DNA of 64,000 nucleotides, from contig JAPLKB010000021.1 of assembly GCA_026388275.1 (NCBI GenBank), forward strand, positions 1 to 64,000, in the 5' to 3' direction. Position numbers and translations under genes: made by a program. Under the pieces are notes generated by a model. It worked only from the letters and a program-made list of their open reading frames with translations. It had not been told where the DNA came from and made no database searches. Positions 46,872-55,019 of this stretch are shown here, piece by piece; position 1 is the stretch's first letter, and each line of letters begins with the position of its first letter. This DNA is from Pseudomonadota bacterium (GTDB taxonomy: Bacteria; Desulfobacterota; Syntrophorhabdia; Syntrophorhabdales; Syntrophorhabdaceae).

Positions 46872-47345
46872 TTAATATTTCCATACTCGATCATCGAGTG
46901 CAAAAGGTCTCGGATCACCGACGGTGATTTTTACAAAATCAGGATGCTTAACATTGATGACAAAATTGTGCTCTCCGGGGATAACCGCTGAAGGTACGCG
47001 GAGCAAGGCCGAGGCATTACTTTCTGCCCATTTTGTTCCAATGTCTCTTGTGAAATCCGGGGGAGGGGAAGTGTTCCATCCCGTCGCCAGATCGTCAATA
47101 TATATTTCTATTGCCTTTATGGCATCAGGAATCAGGACAGATATCGCCATAAGGGACTTGCTGATTGTGATATCGCGCCTCGTAAAATGGATAAATAATT
47201 CCAGAACCGCTAAAGAGAGGGTCTCGCTTGCGTAAACAACCGGTATCCCCACATGATTCCAGCGCCCGCCCCCCAAACGTGCGCCGTCTCCTGAAAGGGC
47301 ATTTGGAAGGTGCTTCTTTTTTATTACACGCCAGGCCTGAATCAA
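46872..47345 (-). CDS. RES-domain toxin
   Basis: 157 aa. The RES signature residues are present: GGRWNHVGIPVVYASE (Arg), SLAVLELFIH (Glu) and the late SALLRVPSAVIPGEHNFVINV (Ser). RES toxins degrade NAD+ or transfer ADP-ribose. The start overlaps the antitoxin stop (ATGA-type), the standard RES-Xre arrangement. Confidence 0.92.
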   Translation of the reverse strand: MIQAWRVIKKKHLPNALSGDGARLGGGRWNHVGIPVVYASETLSLAVLELFIHFTRRDITISKSLMAISVLIPDAIKAIEIYIDDLATGWNTSPPPDFTRDIGTKWAESNASALLRVPSAVIPGEHNFVINVKHPDFVKITVGDPRPFALDDRVWKY

Positions 47346-47788
47346 GAAATGATACCGTACTCTATACGGGTCAACAGTTCTTCAACTTCACGGGTCCCCG
47401 CATCGGTCTGGAGCATTTCGAAAGGGACTACCCCGCCAAGGCCATGCTGTGCACTGTTTAACCATTCCAAGGCGTCTCCCTTGTTCTCAAACACCTCTTC
47501 TGCCAAGGCTATAATACGGGCAAAACGATAAAGTCTATCGCTTTCTACAGGGGAAAGCCTTCCTTTTGAGATTATATTTTCTGAGGCTTTTCGCTTTCTC
47601 GCAATCGTACGGAGGCTTGTCCCAATGATAAGTGCAAGAGTTTCATCTGTAAGATTGAACTCTTTCTTTATATGATACATTACCCTCGAAGGCATTCCTT
47701 TTTTTATCAAGGCATCGAAGTCGATAGGGTTCTGGATCTTCTCCCCTAATTCCTTTTCCCCTCCAAGAATCGCTGCTACTGTTCCCAT
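47342..47788 (-). CDS. Xre/DUF2384 antitoxin of the RES toxin
   Basis: About 148 aa starting MGTVAAILGG (ATG 47788, AAGGAGG seven nt upstream). The longer frame from 47812 begins inside the promoter. It has a central HTH-like region (ETLALIIGTSLRTIARKRK) and the C-terminal toxin-binding DUF2384/ParS domain (FARIIALAEEVFENKGDALEWL). It neutralises RES and represses the operon. Confidence 0.9.
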   Translation of the reverse strand: MGTVAAILGGEKELGEKIQNPIDFDALIKKGMPSRVMYHIKKEFNLTDETLALIIGTSLRTIARKRKASENIISKGRLSPVESDRLYRFARIIALAEEVFENKGDALEWLNSAQHGLGGVVPFEMLQTDAGTREVEELLTRIEYGIIS

Positions 47789-47814
47789 AACTACCTCCTT
47801 GTCATCTGACATAT

Positions 47815-47843
47815 ATTATACATGTCAATTGGCATATTGTCAA
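47815..47843 (-). promoter_or_regulatory. RES-Xre operon promoter
   Basis: Perfect consensus on the minus strand: TTGACA (complement 47838-47843), 17-nt spacer, TATAAT (47815-47820). A second TTGACA lies inside the spacer and a TGACAT/ATGTCA inverted pair spans the -10, which would suit autorepression by the Xre antitoxin. Confidence 0.85.
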
Positions 47844-48060
47844 AGATATTTTGGAAATTGACTTCTATCGGAAAATACACGGCGCCAAATATATCATCTA
47901 CCTTTTATCATATCCGGGAACCTAAAAATCAGAATATCTCTAAATATCAAGTATTATTGAATGCGGGTCGGAAAGAGTCATCAAAAACAAGAACGTTGAA
48001 GAGATATTATGGAAATAAGACCCAGTTTTTCAGTATTAACCCGACTTTTTTATTTCCCGA

Positions 48061-48093
48061 TGACATATTGTTGTCACCACTAACCTTTATAAT
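48061..48093 (+). promoter_or_regulatory. promoter and WYL-type operator of the ARPP-1 gene
   Basis: TGACATATTGTTGTCA (48061-48076) then 11 nt and TATAAT (48088-48093). Same palindrome and same geometry as upstream of the phosphatase-ARG operon. The stretch 47844-48060 shows no other feature. Confidence 0.75.
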
Positions 48094-48126
48094 ATAACAG
48101 TAAGAAACATAGTAAAGGGGGTTCGT

Positions 48127-49110
48127 ATGGAAGGATATGTAAAAGATTTTGTAATGAACATTAAACCGGGTGAGATGCAGGTACATGAGAATCTTGCCAT
48201 AGTGCCGTTATGTATGAAAGGAAACGGAGGCCCGTCATACATCACCTTAAAGGAAGGACTTGAGAAAGGCACTCTCATTGTTACCGAGGTTACCGAAGGC
48301 GGCTCTGTCCCGGAATTAAAAGTTATCAACAAAGGTGACATACCAGTCCTTTTACTCGATGGCGAAGAACTGTCCGGGGCCAAACAGAACAGAGTACTCA
48401 ATACGACAGTTCTCATTGACGGCAACAGTGAAACAGTCATCCCGGTAAGTTGTACCGAACACGGCAGGTGGTCTTATACCTCACATGAATTCAGGGACTC
48501 TGATGTGATGATGGCATATAATATAAAGAGGAAGAAGGCCGGGTCCATTATCAGAAATCTCCGCGAATCCGGACAATTCAGATCAAACCAGGGTGAAGTC
48601 TGGGATGACATTCAGGATATGGCTGTCAATGCGAAAGTTCATTCACCTACCGGGGCTATGAAGGATGTCTTCGAATCAAAAGAACGCGAACTTGATGATT
48701 ACCTCAAAGCCGTCACTCTCATGCCTGACCAGAAAGGGATGATGGTCATGATCAACGGTGCCTTGATGGGGTTTGACATCCTCTCTCTCGGCTCCGCTTA
48801 CAAATTGCTCCATCCGAAACTTCTCAAGAGCTTTGCCATAGAGGCACTTCTCGACAGGAGGAAAAGGGCAATAGTGCCACTCGTTGCCATCGCAAATGGA
48901 TTCCTCCAGGATGTCCTGTCCTGCTCAGATACGAAACATAAATCAGTCGGTCTCGGATGGGATTACCGGTTCGAAGGTAAAGAGAAGGTCGGTTCTGCTC
49001 TCGTCCATGAAGACAAGGTTATACACATGGCCTTTTTCACCCTTGCAGAAAGCGAGAAAATAGAAAGCATGTCCGGATTTAAACAGAGAAGAAGCTACAG
49101 AACAAAATGA
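48127..49110 (+). CDS. ARPP-1 domain protein (DUF6569-like)
   Basis: 327 aa, ATG with AAAGGGGG five nt upstream. It matches the ARPP-1 family: IVPLCMKGNGGPSYITLKE, TEVTEGGSVPELKVINKGD, VLLLDGEELSGAKQNRVLNT, PVSCTEHGRWSY. The name stands for association with ADP-ribosylglycohydrolase (ARG) and rhodanese-phosphatase superfamily genes, both found 3 kb away here. Biochemical function is not known. Confidence 0.88.
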   Translation: MEGYVKDFVMNIKPGEMQVHENLAIVPLCMKGNGGPSYITLKEGLEKGTLIVTEVTEGGSVPELKVINKGDIPVLLLDGEELSGAKQNRVLNTTVLIDGNSETVIPVSCTEHGRWSYTSHEFRDSDVMMAYNIKRKKAGSIIRNLRESGQFRSNQGEVWDDIQDMAVNAKVHSPTGAMKDVFESKERELDDYLKAVTLMPDQKGMMVMINGALMGFDILSLGSAYKLLHPKLLKSFAIEALLDRRKRAIVPLVAIANGFLQDVLSCSDTKHKSVGLGWDYRFEGKEKVGSALVHEDKVIHMAFFTLAESEKIESMSGFKQRRSYRTK

Positions 49111-49259
49111 CACAACGCATAGTAACAATTCCTATATTATAAGCATCATGCGGCGTTGCTGAGGATGGCGCCATCTTTGACAGGGGTGGCGCCATCAAGG
49201 GGCGGGTTCACGGAAGCAAGTAAAGATACAACTCAAGAGGATAAAAAGGGGATTAATAT

Positions 49260-49898
49260 ATGCCAAAAGCACCATCTTGCAATGTTATGGAAGATTATAA
49301 TGAGGATGAAGTGGAAGAATCCATACAACACCCAAATTATGCAGCTCCGCCATCACGCCGATTAATTGTTAAACGCAATGGCCACAGTATTACCCGACAG
49401 ATTCCCAAACCGGTTGTATTGATTGACACTCGCGAGAAATCACCTTTCGATTTCAGCAGGTTTCATAACTGGATCAGGGAAGAGAGAAGACAGAGACTTA
49501 ATATAGGTGATTATAGTATAGAAGGAATGGAAAACCTGGTTGCCCTGGAACGCAAATCTCTCAGTGATCTGATAACAACTTTAATACAGCAGCGGCCAAG
49601 GTTTTTCAAGATGTGCGAACAGTTGGCACGATATCGCTGGCGTGCGCTATTGGTCGAAGCAAGTTACGAGGATATCAAGTCGCCCTACAGTGCGGAGTAT
49701 TGTACACTGGCCCACCCCAACGCTATTTCAGGTACTCTTGATGCCTTAGAATCCCGCTTTGGCATCCCGATTATTTATACCTCTCTGTACCGGCCGCTGG
49801 CTGAAGAAAAAGCAGCAAGCTGGTTATCAAAACACTTCACATACTGGTATTTAGAAGAAAACGGATTTGGTCGGGTTCTGCAGGAAGGAGACTTGTAG
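49260..49898 (+). CDS. ERCC4-domain nuclease
   Basis: 212 aa. The XPF/ERCC4 nuclease core is visible: VVLIDTREKSPFDFSRF near residues 57-73, LNIGDYSIEG near 86-95 and the catalytic ERKSLSDLI near 102-110. It lacks helicase and HhH domains, so it is a short stand-alone nuclease of the type found in phages and islands. Upstream 49111-49259 holds two GGCGCC-centred palindromes (49164-49175 and 49187-49194) but no clear gene. Confidence 0.9.
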   Translation: MPKAPSCNVMEDYNEDEVEESIQHPNYAAPPSRRLIVKRNGHSITRQIPKPVVLIDTREKSPFDFSRFHNWIREERRQRLNIGDYSIEGMENLVALERKSLSDLITTLIQQRPRFFKMCEQLARYRWRALLVEASYEDIKSPYSAEYCTLAHPNAISGTLDALESRFGIPIIYTSLYRPLAEEKAASWLSKHFTYWYLEENGFGRVLQEGDL

Positions 49899-50002
49899 CA
49901 GCCTGATGATATTTTGTTGGTTATCAAATCATCTATTTTACAAATTCTTCAATAAAAGCAGTGTATAAAAAGGTTTTTTCAACCGGAATTAGGCACATAG
50001 AA

Positions 50003-50269
50003 TCAATACGCCTCTCCTCTAGGGACGATGCTGACTACAGCAATGATATGCTGCTCCGGCAGAATACTGAATATGATCCGGTAGTCGCCAACCCTCAAAC
50101 GATAAAAGCCACGAAGCTGTCCCGTCAGAGGCTTAACCTGGCTGTGTTCAACAGGGTGATTCTTCTCTGAAAGCTCCAGCAATCCTGCTTTAATCCGGTC
50201 TCTTAAACTCTTGTCCAGATGTTCGTAATACCGTTGTGCCTTTGAAGATAACTTAACTGTCCAGTTCAA
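50003..50269 (-). CDS. RelE/ParE-family toxin
   Basis: 88 aa with the RelE pattern: VKLSSKAQRYYEHLDKSLRD, HPVEHSQVKPLTGQLRGFYR and LRVGDYRIIFSI (the conserved R-x-G-D-Y-R-I-x-[FY]). It overlaps the antitoxin by 17 nt. It probably cleaves mRNA on the ribosome. Confidence 0.92.
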   Translation of the reverse strand: MNWTVKLSSKAQRYYEHLDKSLRDRIKAGLLELSEKNHPVEHSQVKPLTGQLRGFYRLRVGDYRIIFSILPEQHIIAVVSIVPRGEAY

Positions 50270-50495
50270 GAATCCCCTTGCCTCCCCCAGACTTAATCTC
50301 TTCCAGTCCCTCCCTGCATTCTTCGATAAATCCCGGTAATTTTAACAGCTCAAGAGTTTCTTTGTGACGTGTAATATATTCGTCTGCCATCTCCGTAAAT
50401 ATATCTGCGAGAGAAATATTTTCATATCCTGCAATTGCACGGATCAGTCTTATACGTTCTTCCGGTATGCGAATGGTTGTTGCTGTTTTTGCCAT
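50253..50495 (-). CDS. ribbon-helix-helix antitoxin
   Basis: 80 aa starting MAKTATTIRIPEERIRLI (ATG 50495; AGGAGG eight nt upstream). It has an N-terminal ribbon-helix-helix and an acidic C-terminal tail to wrap the toxin. The 5'-extended frame to 50549 is not needed. Confidence 0.88.
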   Translation of the reverse strand: MAKTATTIRIPEERIRLIRAIAGYENISLADIFTEMADEYITRHKETLELLKLPGFIEECREGLEEIKSGGGKGILELDS

Positions 50496-50591
50496 ATATG
50501 CACCTCCTCTTTTGATATGTATTATATAATCATGATAGCATAATATCAATACATTATGGTGTTATGGTGCTTTTATGCCAGCCAAAGCAAA

Positions 50592-50894
50592 TTAATGCGA
50601 ATAAAAAAGTAATATGGAAACGGAGCAAATCACAAACTGCCTTCTCCGATGGGTAACTTGCTTTCGGGCTTCATCTATCCGCGTCCTTGCGTCCGCAAGA
50701 CTTATTTCCGGGTATGTACCCAAGGCAAACAATTTTTCTTTACCGTCAAAACGATACTTCAAACGCCATAGCTTACCGCCCCGAGGAGTTATCAAAAGAA
50801 AAAGGCCATTACCGTCAAATAACCTATAAACCTTGTCTGTGGGCTGTGCAGCATTGATATTCTTTCCAGATAAGGGGCTAATCCTTTTAGGAAT
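50592..50894 (-). pseudogene. truncated DUF4102 tyrosine integrase
   Basis: It holds only the N-terminal arm-binding domain (PTDKVYRLFDGNGLFLLITP, KLWRLKYRFDGKEKLFALGTY, PEISLADARTRIDEARK), then unrelated sequence. The expected initiator ATG is ATT at 50892-50894 in I-PKRISPLSGK, nine nt after AGGAGG, so the start is mutated or uses rare ATT. Upstream, two direct CTTGGGGTAAC repeats resemble integrase arm sites. It lies beside ssrA, a classic attachment site. Confidence 0.82.
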
Positions 50895-51020
50895 TGGCTT
50901 TTACCTCCTTTCTTGGGGTAACTGTTTTTTATGCTTGGGGTAACAGTGAAAAAGTTATCCCGCATATAAGCCGGATTTCTATTGTTCTTACAGCACTTCT
51001 TTAAACTAACATCAACAAAA

Positions 51021-51047
51021 AACCCGCTATTTCTAACGGGTTTTTGT
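51021..51047 (-). terminator. ssrA terminator
   Basis: Minus strand AACCCG / CGGGTT stem with a 10-nt loop followed by TTTT, about 35 nt after the tmRNA CCA end. Confidence 0.75.
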
Positions 51048-51076
51048 ACTTCCTTGAATTGTGTTTGATTCTTAAA

Positions 51077-51430
51077 TGGTGGAGGCGGCGGGAATCGAAC
51101 CCGCGTCCAAAAAAGAAGGCACCAGAGAGCCTACATGCTTAGTCAGTGTTCTAAGTCTCAGATGATGAAACACCCGCTGACAGGTTTTTCATCATCCCAG
51201 CCTATTAATTTCGCCACCCCGCATAGGCATCCAGAGAGACTATCCTGCTTGTATCACACCATACACGGACTTGAAGCAGGCAGAAAGTCCGGATGATGTA
51301 GCCGCTCTAAGCGGCTAGTGCGTACTCAAAAGAGTCTGCAGTTGTGTTTAGTTTCCGCTTATTTGCGGGTAAGCAGTAACCCGGCATGCCTCTATGATCC
51401 TCACTTCCCTGTCGAAGCCAATCGCCCCCT
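51077..51430 (-). ncRNA. ssrA: transfer-messenger RNA
   Basis: 5' GGGGGCGATTGGCTTCGACA and 3' GGTTCGATTCCCGCCGCCTCCACCA on the minus strand give the tRNA-like ends with encoded CCA, about 354 nt. The tag frame at 51307-51348 encodes NTTADSFEYALAA then TAG. The C-terminal ALAA matches the proteolysis signal. It rescues stalled ribosomes with SmpB, encoded 70 nt upstream. Confidence 0.96.
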
Positions 51431-51499
51431 TTATATATTGTTCATAAATCAATAGCCGGGGTCCAGAGCAACCGAACATTCTTAATCCGAAATAGAAAA

Positions 51500-51946
51500 T
51501 CATCTCGACCTCAGTTCCCTTTCAGCGACCCTTTTTTCGTCTTTCCTCTTTATGCTTTCCCTCTTGTCGTATAAGGTTTTACCCTTAGCAAGTGCAAGCT
51601 CCAACTTTACCATATTCCTGTTGTTAAAATACATGGACAAAGGCACCAGCGTAAAGCCCCTCTCCTTTACTTTCCCGAAAAGCTTCGAGATTTCCCTCTT
51701 GTGCAGCAGCAGCTTCCGTTCTCTTTTCGGTTCATGGTTGTATATGTTCCCGCATGAATATGGACTTATATGGGCATTTACCAGAAAAAGCTCACCATCT
51801 TTTATCTTTGCATAACTGTCCTTCAGGTTCGCCTTACCCTCGCGCAGAGATTTTACTTCTGTTCCTGTCAGAACAAGGCCTGTCTCAAATTTGTCCTCAA
51901 TATGGAACTCATGGTAAGCTTTTCTATTAGTACATATTGTCTTCAT
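51500..51946 (-). CDS. smpB: SsrA-binding protein SmpB
   Basis: 148 aa starting MKTICTNRKAYHEFHI (ATG 51946). The conserved SmpB core is present: GLVLTGTEVKSLREGKANLKDSY, NAHISPYSCGNIYNHEPKR, the C-terminal KGKTLYDKRESIKRKD. The longer frame to 52003 adds non-conserved residues. It partners with the adjacent tmRNA. Confidence 0.97.
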   Translation of the reverse strand: MKTICTNRKAYHEFHIEDKFETGLVLTGTEVKSLREGKANLKDSYAKIKDGELFLVNAHISPYSCGNIYNHEPKRERKLLLHKREISKLFGKVKERGFTLVPLSMYFNNRNMVKLELALAKGKTLYDKRESIKRKDEKRVAERELRSR

Positions 51947-52119
51947 GCATGTAAGTATAGCACAGATTGGTCTGATTTTGTAGGTACTATATAAGTCAAA
52001 CACATTTATGACAATAATCTCTTAATTTCCTTAGAGAATAAATGCTAAACACATTGACAAGCAGTTTTCCTTTGCTATACTTCATAGCATATTAAATGTA
52101 CCGGAAGGAGGTCAATGGT

Positions 52120-52563
52120 ATGGATCCCGTTGAACCTGTTAAGTTAAGGATCTTAACGTTGAGAGATCTTGATGAAGTGTCAAAGATTGACTACTCCCTG
52201 CTTGGTATAAAAAGAATAGAATACTGGGAACAGAAACTCGAAAGAGCAGAGACCTCAGGTGTACCCTCGCTGGCAGCAGAGATTGACGGCAATTTAGTCG
52301 GTTTTATTTCGGGAAAAGTAAGCACATGGGAATGTGGAACACCGGATAATACAGCGTGGATAGATGCTTTCGGTGTAGCAAAGAAATATCAGAAAAGGGG
52401 GATTGCCCAGCTTCTTTTTAAAGAAATGTTTTCTATATTCAAGAAGGTAGGGGTAAACAATATATATATTTTTGTCAGTTGGAAAGATTGGGATTTACTT
52501 AAATTCTTTGAAAAGATGAAATTCCGCATGGGAGATATGATAAACCTGGAGTTAAAGCTTTAG
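52120..52563 (+). CDS. GNAT family N-acetyltransferase
   Basis: 147 aa starting MDPVEPVKLRILTLRDLDE; AGGAGG precedes ATG 52120 at proper spacing, so the upstream in-frame ATG (52096) is not used. GNAT motif A is KKYQKRGIAQLLFKEMF (R-G-x-A-x2-L) near residue 86-102, and motif B IFVSWKDWDLLKFFEKMKF. It resembles RimI-type protein acetyltransferases; target unknown. Confidence 0.88.
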   Translation: MDPVEPVKLRILTLRDLDEVSKIDYSLLGIKRIEYWEQKLERAETSGVPSLAAEIDGNLVGFISGKVSTWECGTPDNTAWIDAFGVAKKYQKRGIAQLLFKEMFSIFKKVGVNNIYIFVSWKDWDLLKFFEKMKFRMGDMINLELKL

Positions 52564-53172
52564 CGTAAGCCAGCCAATCTATTATAAATAAAGTGTTTAT
52601 AACTTTTTAGAACCTGTATTGGTTATAGCAGAAAAAGTAATGCTCAAATCATCAAGGAATCACCGGCTATAATATATTATCCCATATTTTCCATTAAGAT
52701 TAAGTATCGGCGTCGTGTTTATCCCCGGCAAACACGCTCATTGCGCTTAAGACGGCAAAATTTGCTCGCATCCGGGATCATGGACTACCGGCATCCTGCT
52801 TTCTCGTACAATATCAACACCTTCAATAATACTTTTCCACAAATCATGTTCATAACATGTTTAAAAGTTACGTAAACCTGCCTGTAACATCTTAGAATGA
52901 TTCGATGTTATACCATACCTCCCTATGTTGCCTGTTGTAGAAATATCCTTGAAATTACAGGCTTTATAATTTTGTCATACAAAATAAACCCCCTTGTACC
53001 CATAGTGGTATTTGTTTTGAAATATCGCAAAGTTATAGATAATCTAATTTTCACAAAGCGCACAATAGCATCAGGTAAGGCTTTACAGGATGGCAAAAGA
53101 AAGGGGCTAAATAAAGATTTATTTTATAAGGACATGACAAACTCTTTTCCGGGACTCACGTCGCTAAATACT
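52564..53172. other. intergenic, probable remnant DNA
   Basis: No supported gene in 609 nt. A minus-strand stretch at about 52740-52855 reads HDLWKSIIEGVDIVRESRMP in one frame, protein-like but without start, stop or known family. A plus-strand frame at 52897-53265 overlaps the LytTR gene and has no ribosome-binding site. Confidence 0.45.
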
Positions 53173-53937
53173 TCACATTTGTCTGAAAAGATGCAGGTAG
53201 TTGCGGCTGACAGTAAGAAGTTCGGGTCTTTCTTTGAGCTTCAGCATACCCCGTCCTGTAATTGAACGGCTCACTTTGTCTATTCTTGCAACATTTACAA
53301 TAGTTCCCCGGTGTATCTGCCAGAATTGACCGGGATCGAGTTCCTGTACCAGCTCTTTAATGCTTTTTTTAATAAGGGATTCCCCTTCTTTCGTCATTAC
53401 CAGTGTATATTTATCCTCGGCACTGAAATAGTCCACCTCATCCACCGGTATGAGACGGATTGTATCTTTATGCTGCGTTCTGATCCAGCGCAGAAATTCC
53501 ATGCCCCTTCTGTCCGGCAGCCTTGAGATAATTTGCTCAACAACGTCGGCAAGCCCATCCGGTGGTTCAACGGAGGCATTCAGTTGATTCTTGAGGCGCT
53601 CAACGGTCTGAACCAGCCTGTCCTTTGACACAGGCTTAAGGAGATAATCAACAGCCTCCCGCTCAAACGCTTCTACTGCATACTGGTCATAGGCAGTTAC
53701 AAATACAATGCGGCAGATGTTTGCGATCTTTTTTGCCACCTCCATGCCTGAAAGACCCGGCATTTTGATATCAAGGAAGGCGATCTGTGGTTTCATTGAT
53801 TCCACCAAAGCAAGGGTTTCATTGCCGTTTTTGGCCTCGCCGCAGATCACAAGCTCAGGCCAAACCTCCGATAATATCGATCTGAGATATACCCTCAACT
53901 CTTTTTCATCATCGGCAATGATAGCTTTATACGTCAT
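53173..53937 (-). CDS. LytTR-family response regulator
   Basis: 254 aa. The receiver domain has DDEKE, the phospho-Asp in IAFLDIKMPGLSG (near residue 56) and VTAYDQYAVEAF then LLKPVS with conserved Lys. The C-terminal LytTR DNA-binding domain includes VDYFSAEDKYTLVMT and FWQIHRGTIVNVARI. It overlaps the kinase gene by 11 nt, so the two form a LytS/LytR-type pair. Confidence 0.94.
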   Translation of the reverse strand: MTYKAIIADDEKELRVYLRSILSEVWPELVICGEAKNGNETLALVESMKPQIAFLDIKMPGLSGMEVAKKIANICRIVFVTAYDQYAVEAFEREAVDYLLKPVSKDRLVQTVERLKNQLNASVEPPDGLADVVEQIISRLPDRRGMEFLRWIRTQHKDTIRLIPVDEVDYFSAEDKYTLVMTKEGESLIKKSIKELVQELDPGQFWQIHRGTIVNVARIDKVSRSITGRGMLKLKERPELLTVSRNYLHLFRQM

Positions 53938-55012
53938 GCTTCGGCACCTCGATGATAGCCTTTACGCCATTCGGTTTGTTCTCTTCTAATATTAAACGAC
54001 CTGCCTGGCCATAAAGCAGCCTGATGCGCTCACTCACATTTCTGATGCCTACCCCGGCTTCATTTCCGGATGAAAACCCGGCTCCTGTGTCCAGTACCTC
54101 TATCCTTATCAGGTTATTTTCTTCCACAGCTTTAATCGATATTTTTCCGCCCTCAATGCTCGGTTCAAGGCCGTGCTTTATTGCATTCTCAACCAGAGGC
54201 TGAAGCAGCATAGGGGGCAAGGGATATTCTCTGATTTCATCGGGAACATCAATCACAAAACTCAGCCTCTCACCCATCCTGATTTGCTGGATATTTAGAT
54301 AGGCCTTAATACTGCTTATTTCCTGATCCAGCGTAGTTGTCTCAGGCAGCGTCCTTGATAGAGATGTGCGAAGATAACTGATTAGGTCCATCAGCATGGA
54401 CTTACCCTTGGCCGGCTCTGTATCTATAAGGCTTAAAACATTGGAAAGGGTGTTGAAGAGGAAATGTGGCTCAATCTGTGCCTGGAGCAGCTTCAGGTTG
54501 TACTCAAGAACCGCCTTTTCGCTTGCGAGACGATTGAACTTTTCTTTTTCCACAGCTTCCCTGATGGATTTTAACCGCGCACTGGAATAAAAGAAATAGC
54601 AGGCTGTGCCACCAAAAAAAAGGGCCATGACAAAGGTCTTGAGAACATGGGTGTCGTCCGTACTTATCATGAAAGGGAAAAAGCGTCGGAGTATAAAATG
54701 ACCCACATAGGAACCTACTATCATTCCACCGACAACACTGGCTATTAGTATGAGAATTATTGATAAGGCCTTGTCCAGTTCCGGATTGATGAGCCTGAAC
54801 AGCAAAACGGCGAGAGTGCAGATTGATATCCCAAAGGACAGGGACATGACAAGATTAACAAGAAACGGTTTTGAGATGCCGATTATGCTGAGAAATGCAG
54901 CGATCACAAGGGATATGATGATTGTATAAAGATAATCCAGGAGTATGTGCCTGACATCATGACGGTCTTTAATGCGGGGTGCCGTTAGATCAATATTTGG
55001 CTTGGTGATCAT
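53927..55012 (-). CDS. LytS-type sensor histidine kinase
   Basis: 361 aa with four to five N-terminal membrane helices (~20-150), a short coiled linker (REAVEKEKFNRLASEKAVLE), the His_kinase domain (QIEPHFLFNTLSNVLSLID with phospho-His near residue 182) and the HATPase (LVENAIKHGLEP, GAGFSSGNEAGVGIRNVSERI). It is 7 nt after the outer-membrane gene, so it is co-transcribed with the transport genes it probably regulates. Confidence 0.94.
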   Translation of the reverse strand: MITKPNIDLTAPRIKDRHDVRHILLDYLYTIIISLVIAAFLSIIGISKPFLVNLVMSLSFGISICTLAVLLFRLINPELDKALSIILILIASVVGGMIVGSYVGHFILRRFFPFMISTDDTHVLKTFVMALFFGGTACYFFYSSARLKSIREAVEKEKFNRLASEKAVLEYNLKLLQAQIEPHFLFNTLSNVLSLIDTEPAKGKSMLMDLISYLRTSLSRTLPETTTLDQEISSIKAYLNIQQIRMGERLSFVIDVPDEIREYPLPPMLLQPLVENAIKHGLEPSIEGGKISIKAVEENNLIRIEVLDTGAGFSSGNEAGVGIRNVSERIRLLYGQAGRLILEENKPNGVKAIIEVPKHDV

Positions 55013-55019
55013 TCCTTCC

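Noticed and set aside
47788-47812. Upstream start of the Xre antitoxin at 47812
   Set aside because: That ATG lies directly after the -10 box of a perfect promoter; ATG 47788 has an ideal AAGGAGG.
52897-53265. 122-codon plus-strand frame
   Set aside because: Overlaps the end of the LytTR gene antisense, with no ribosome-binding site or family match.
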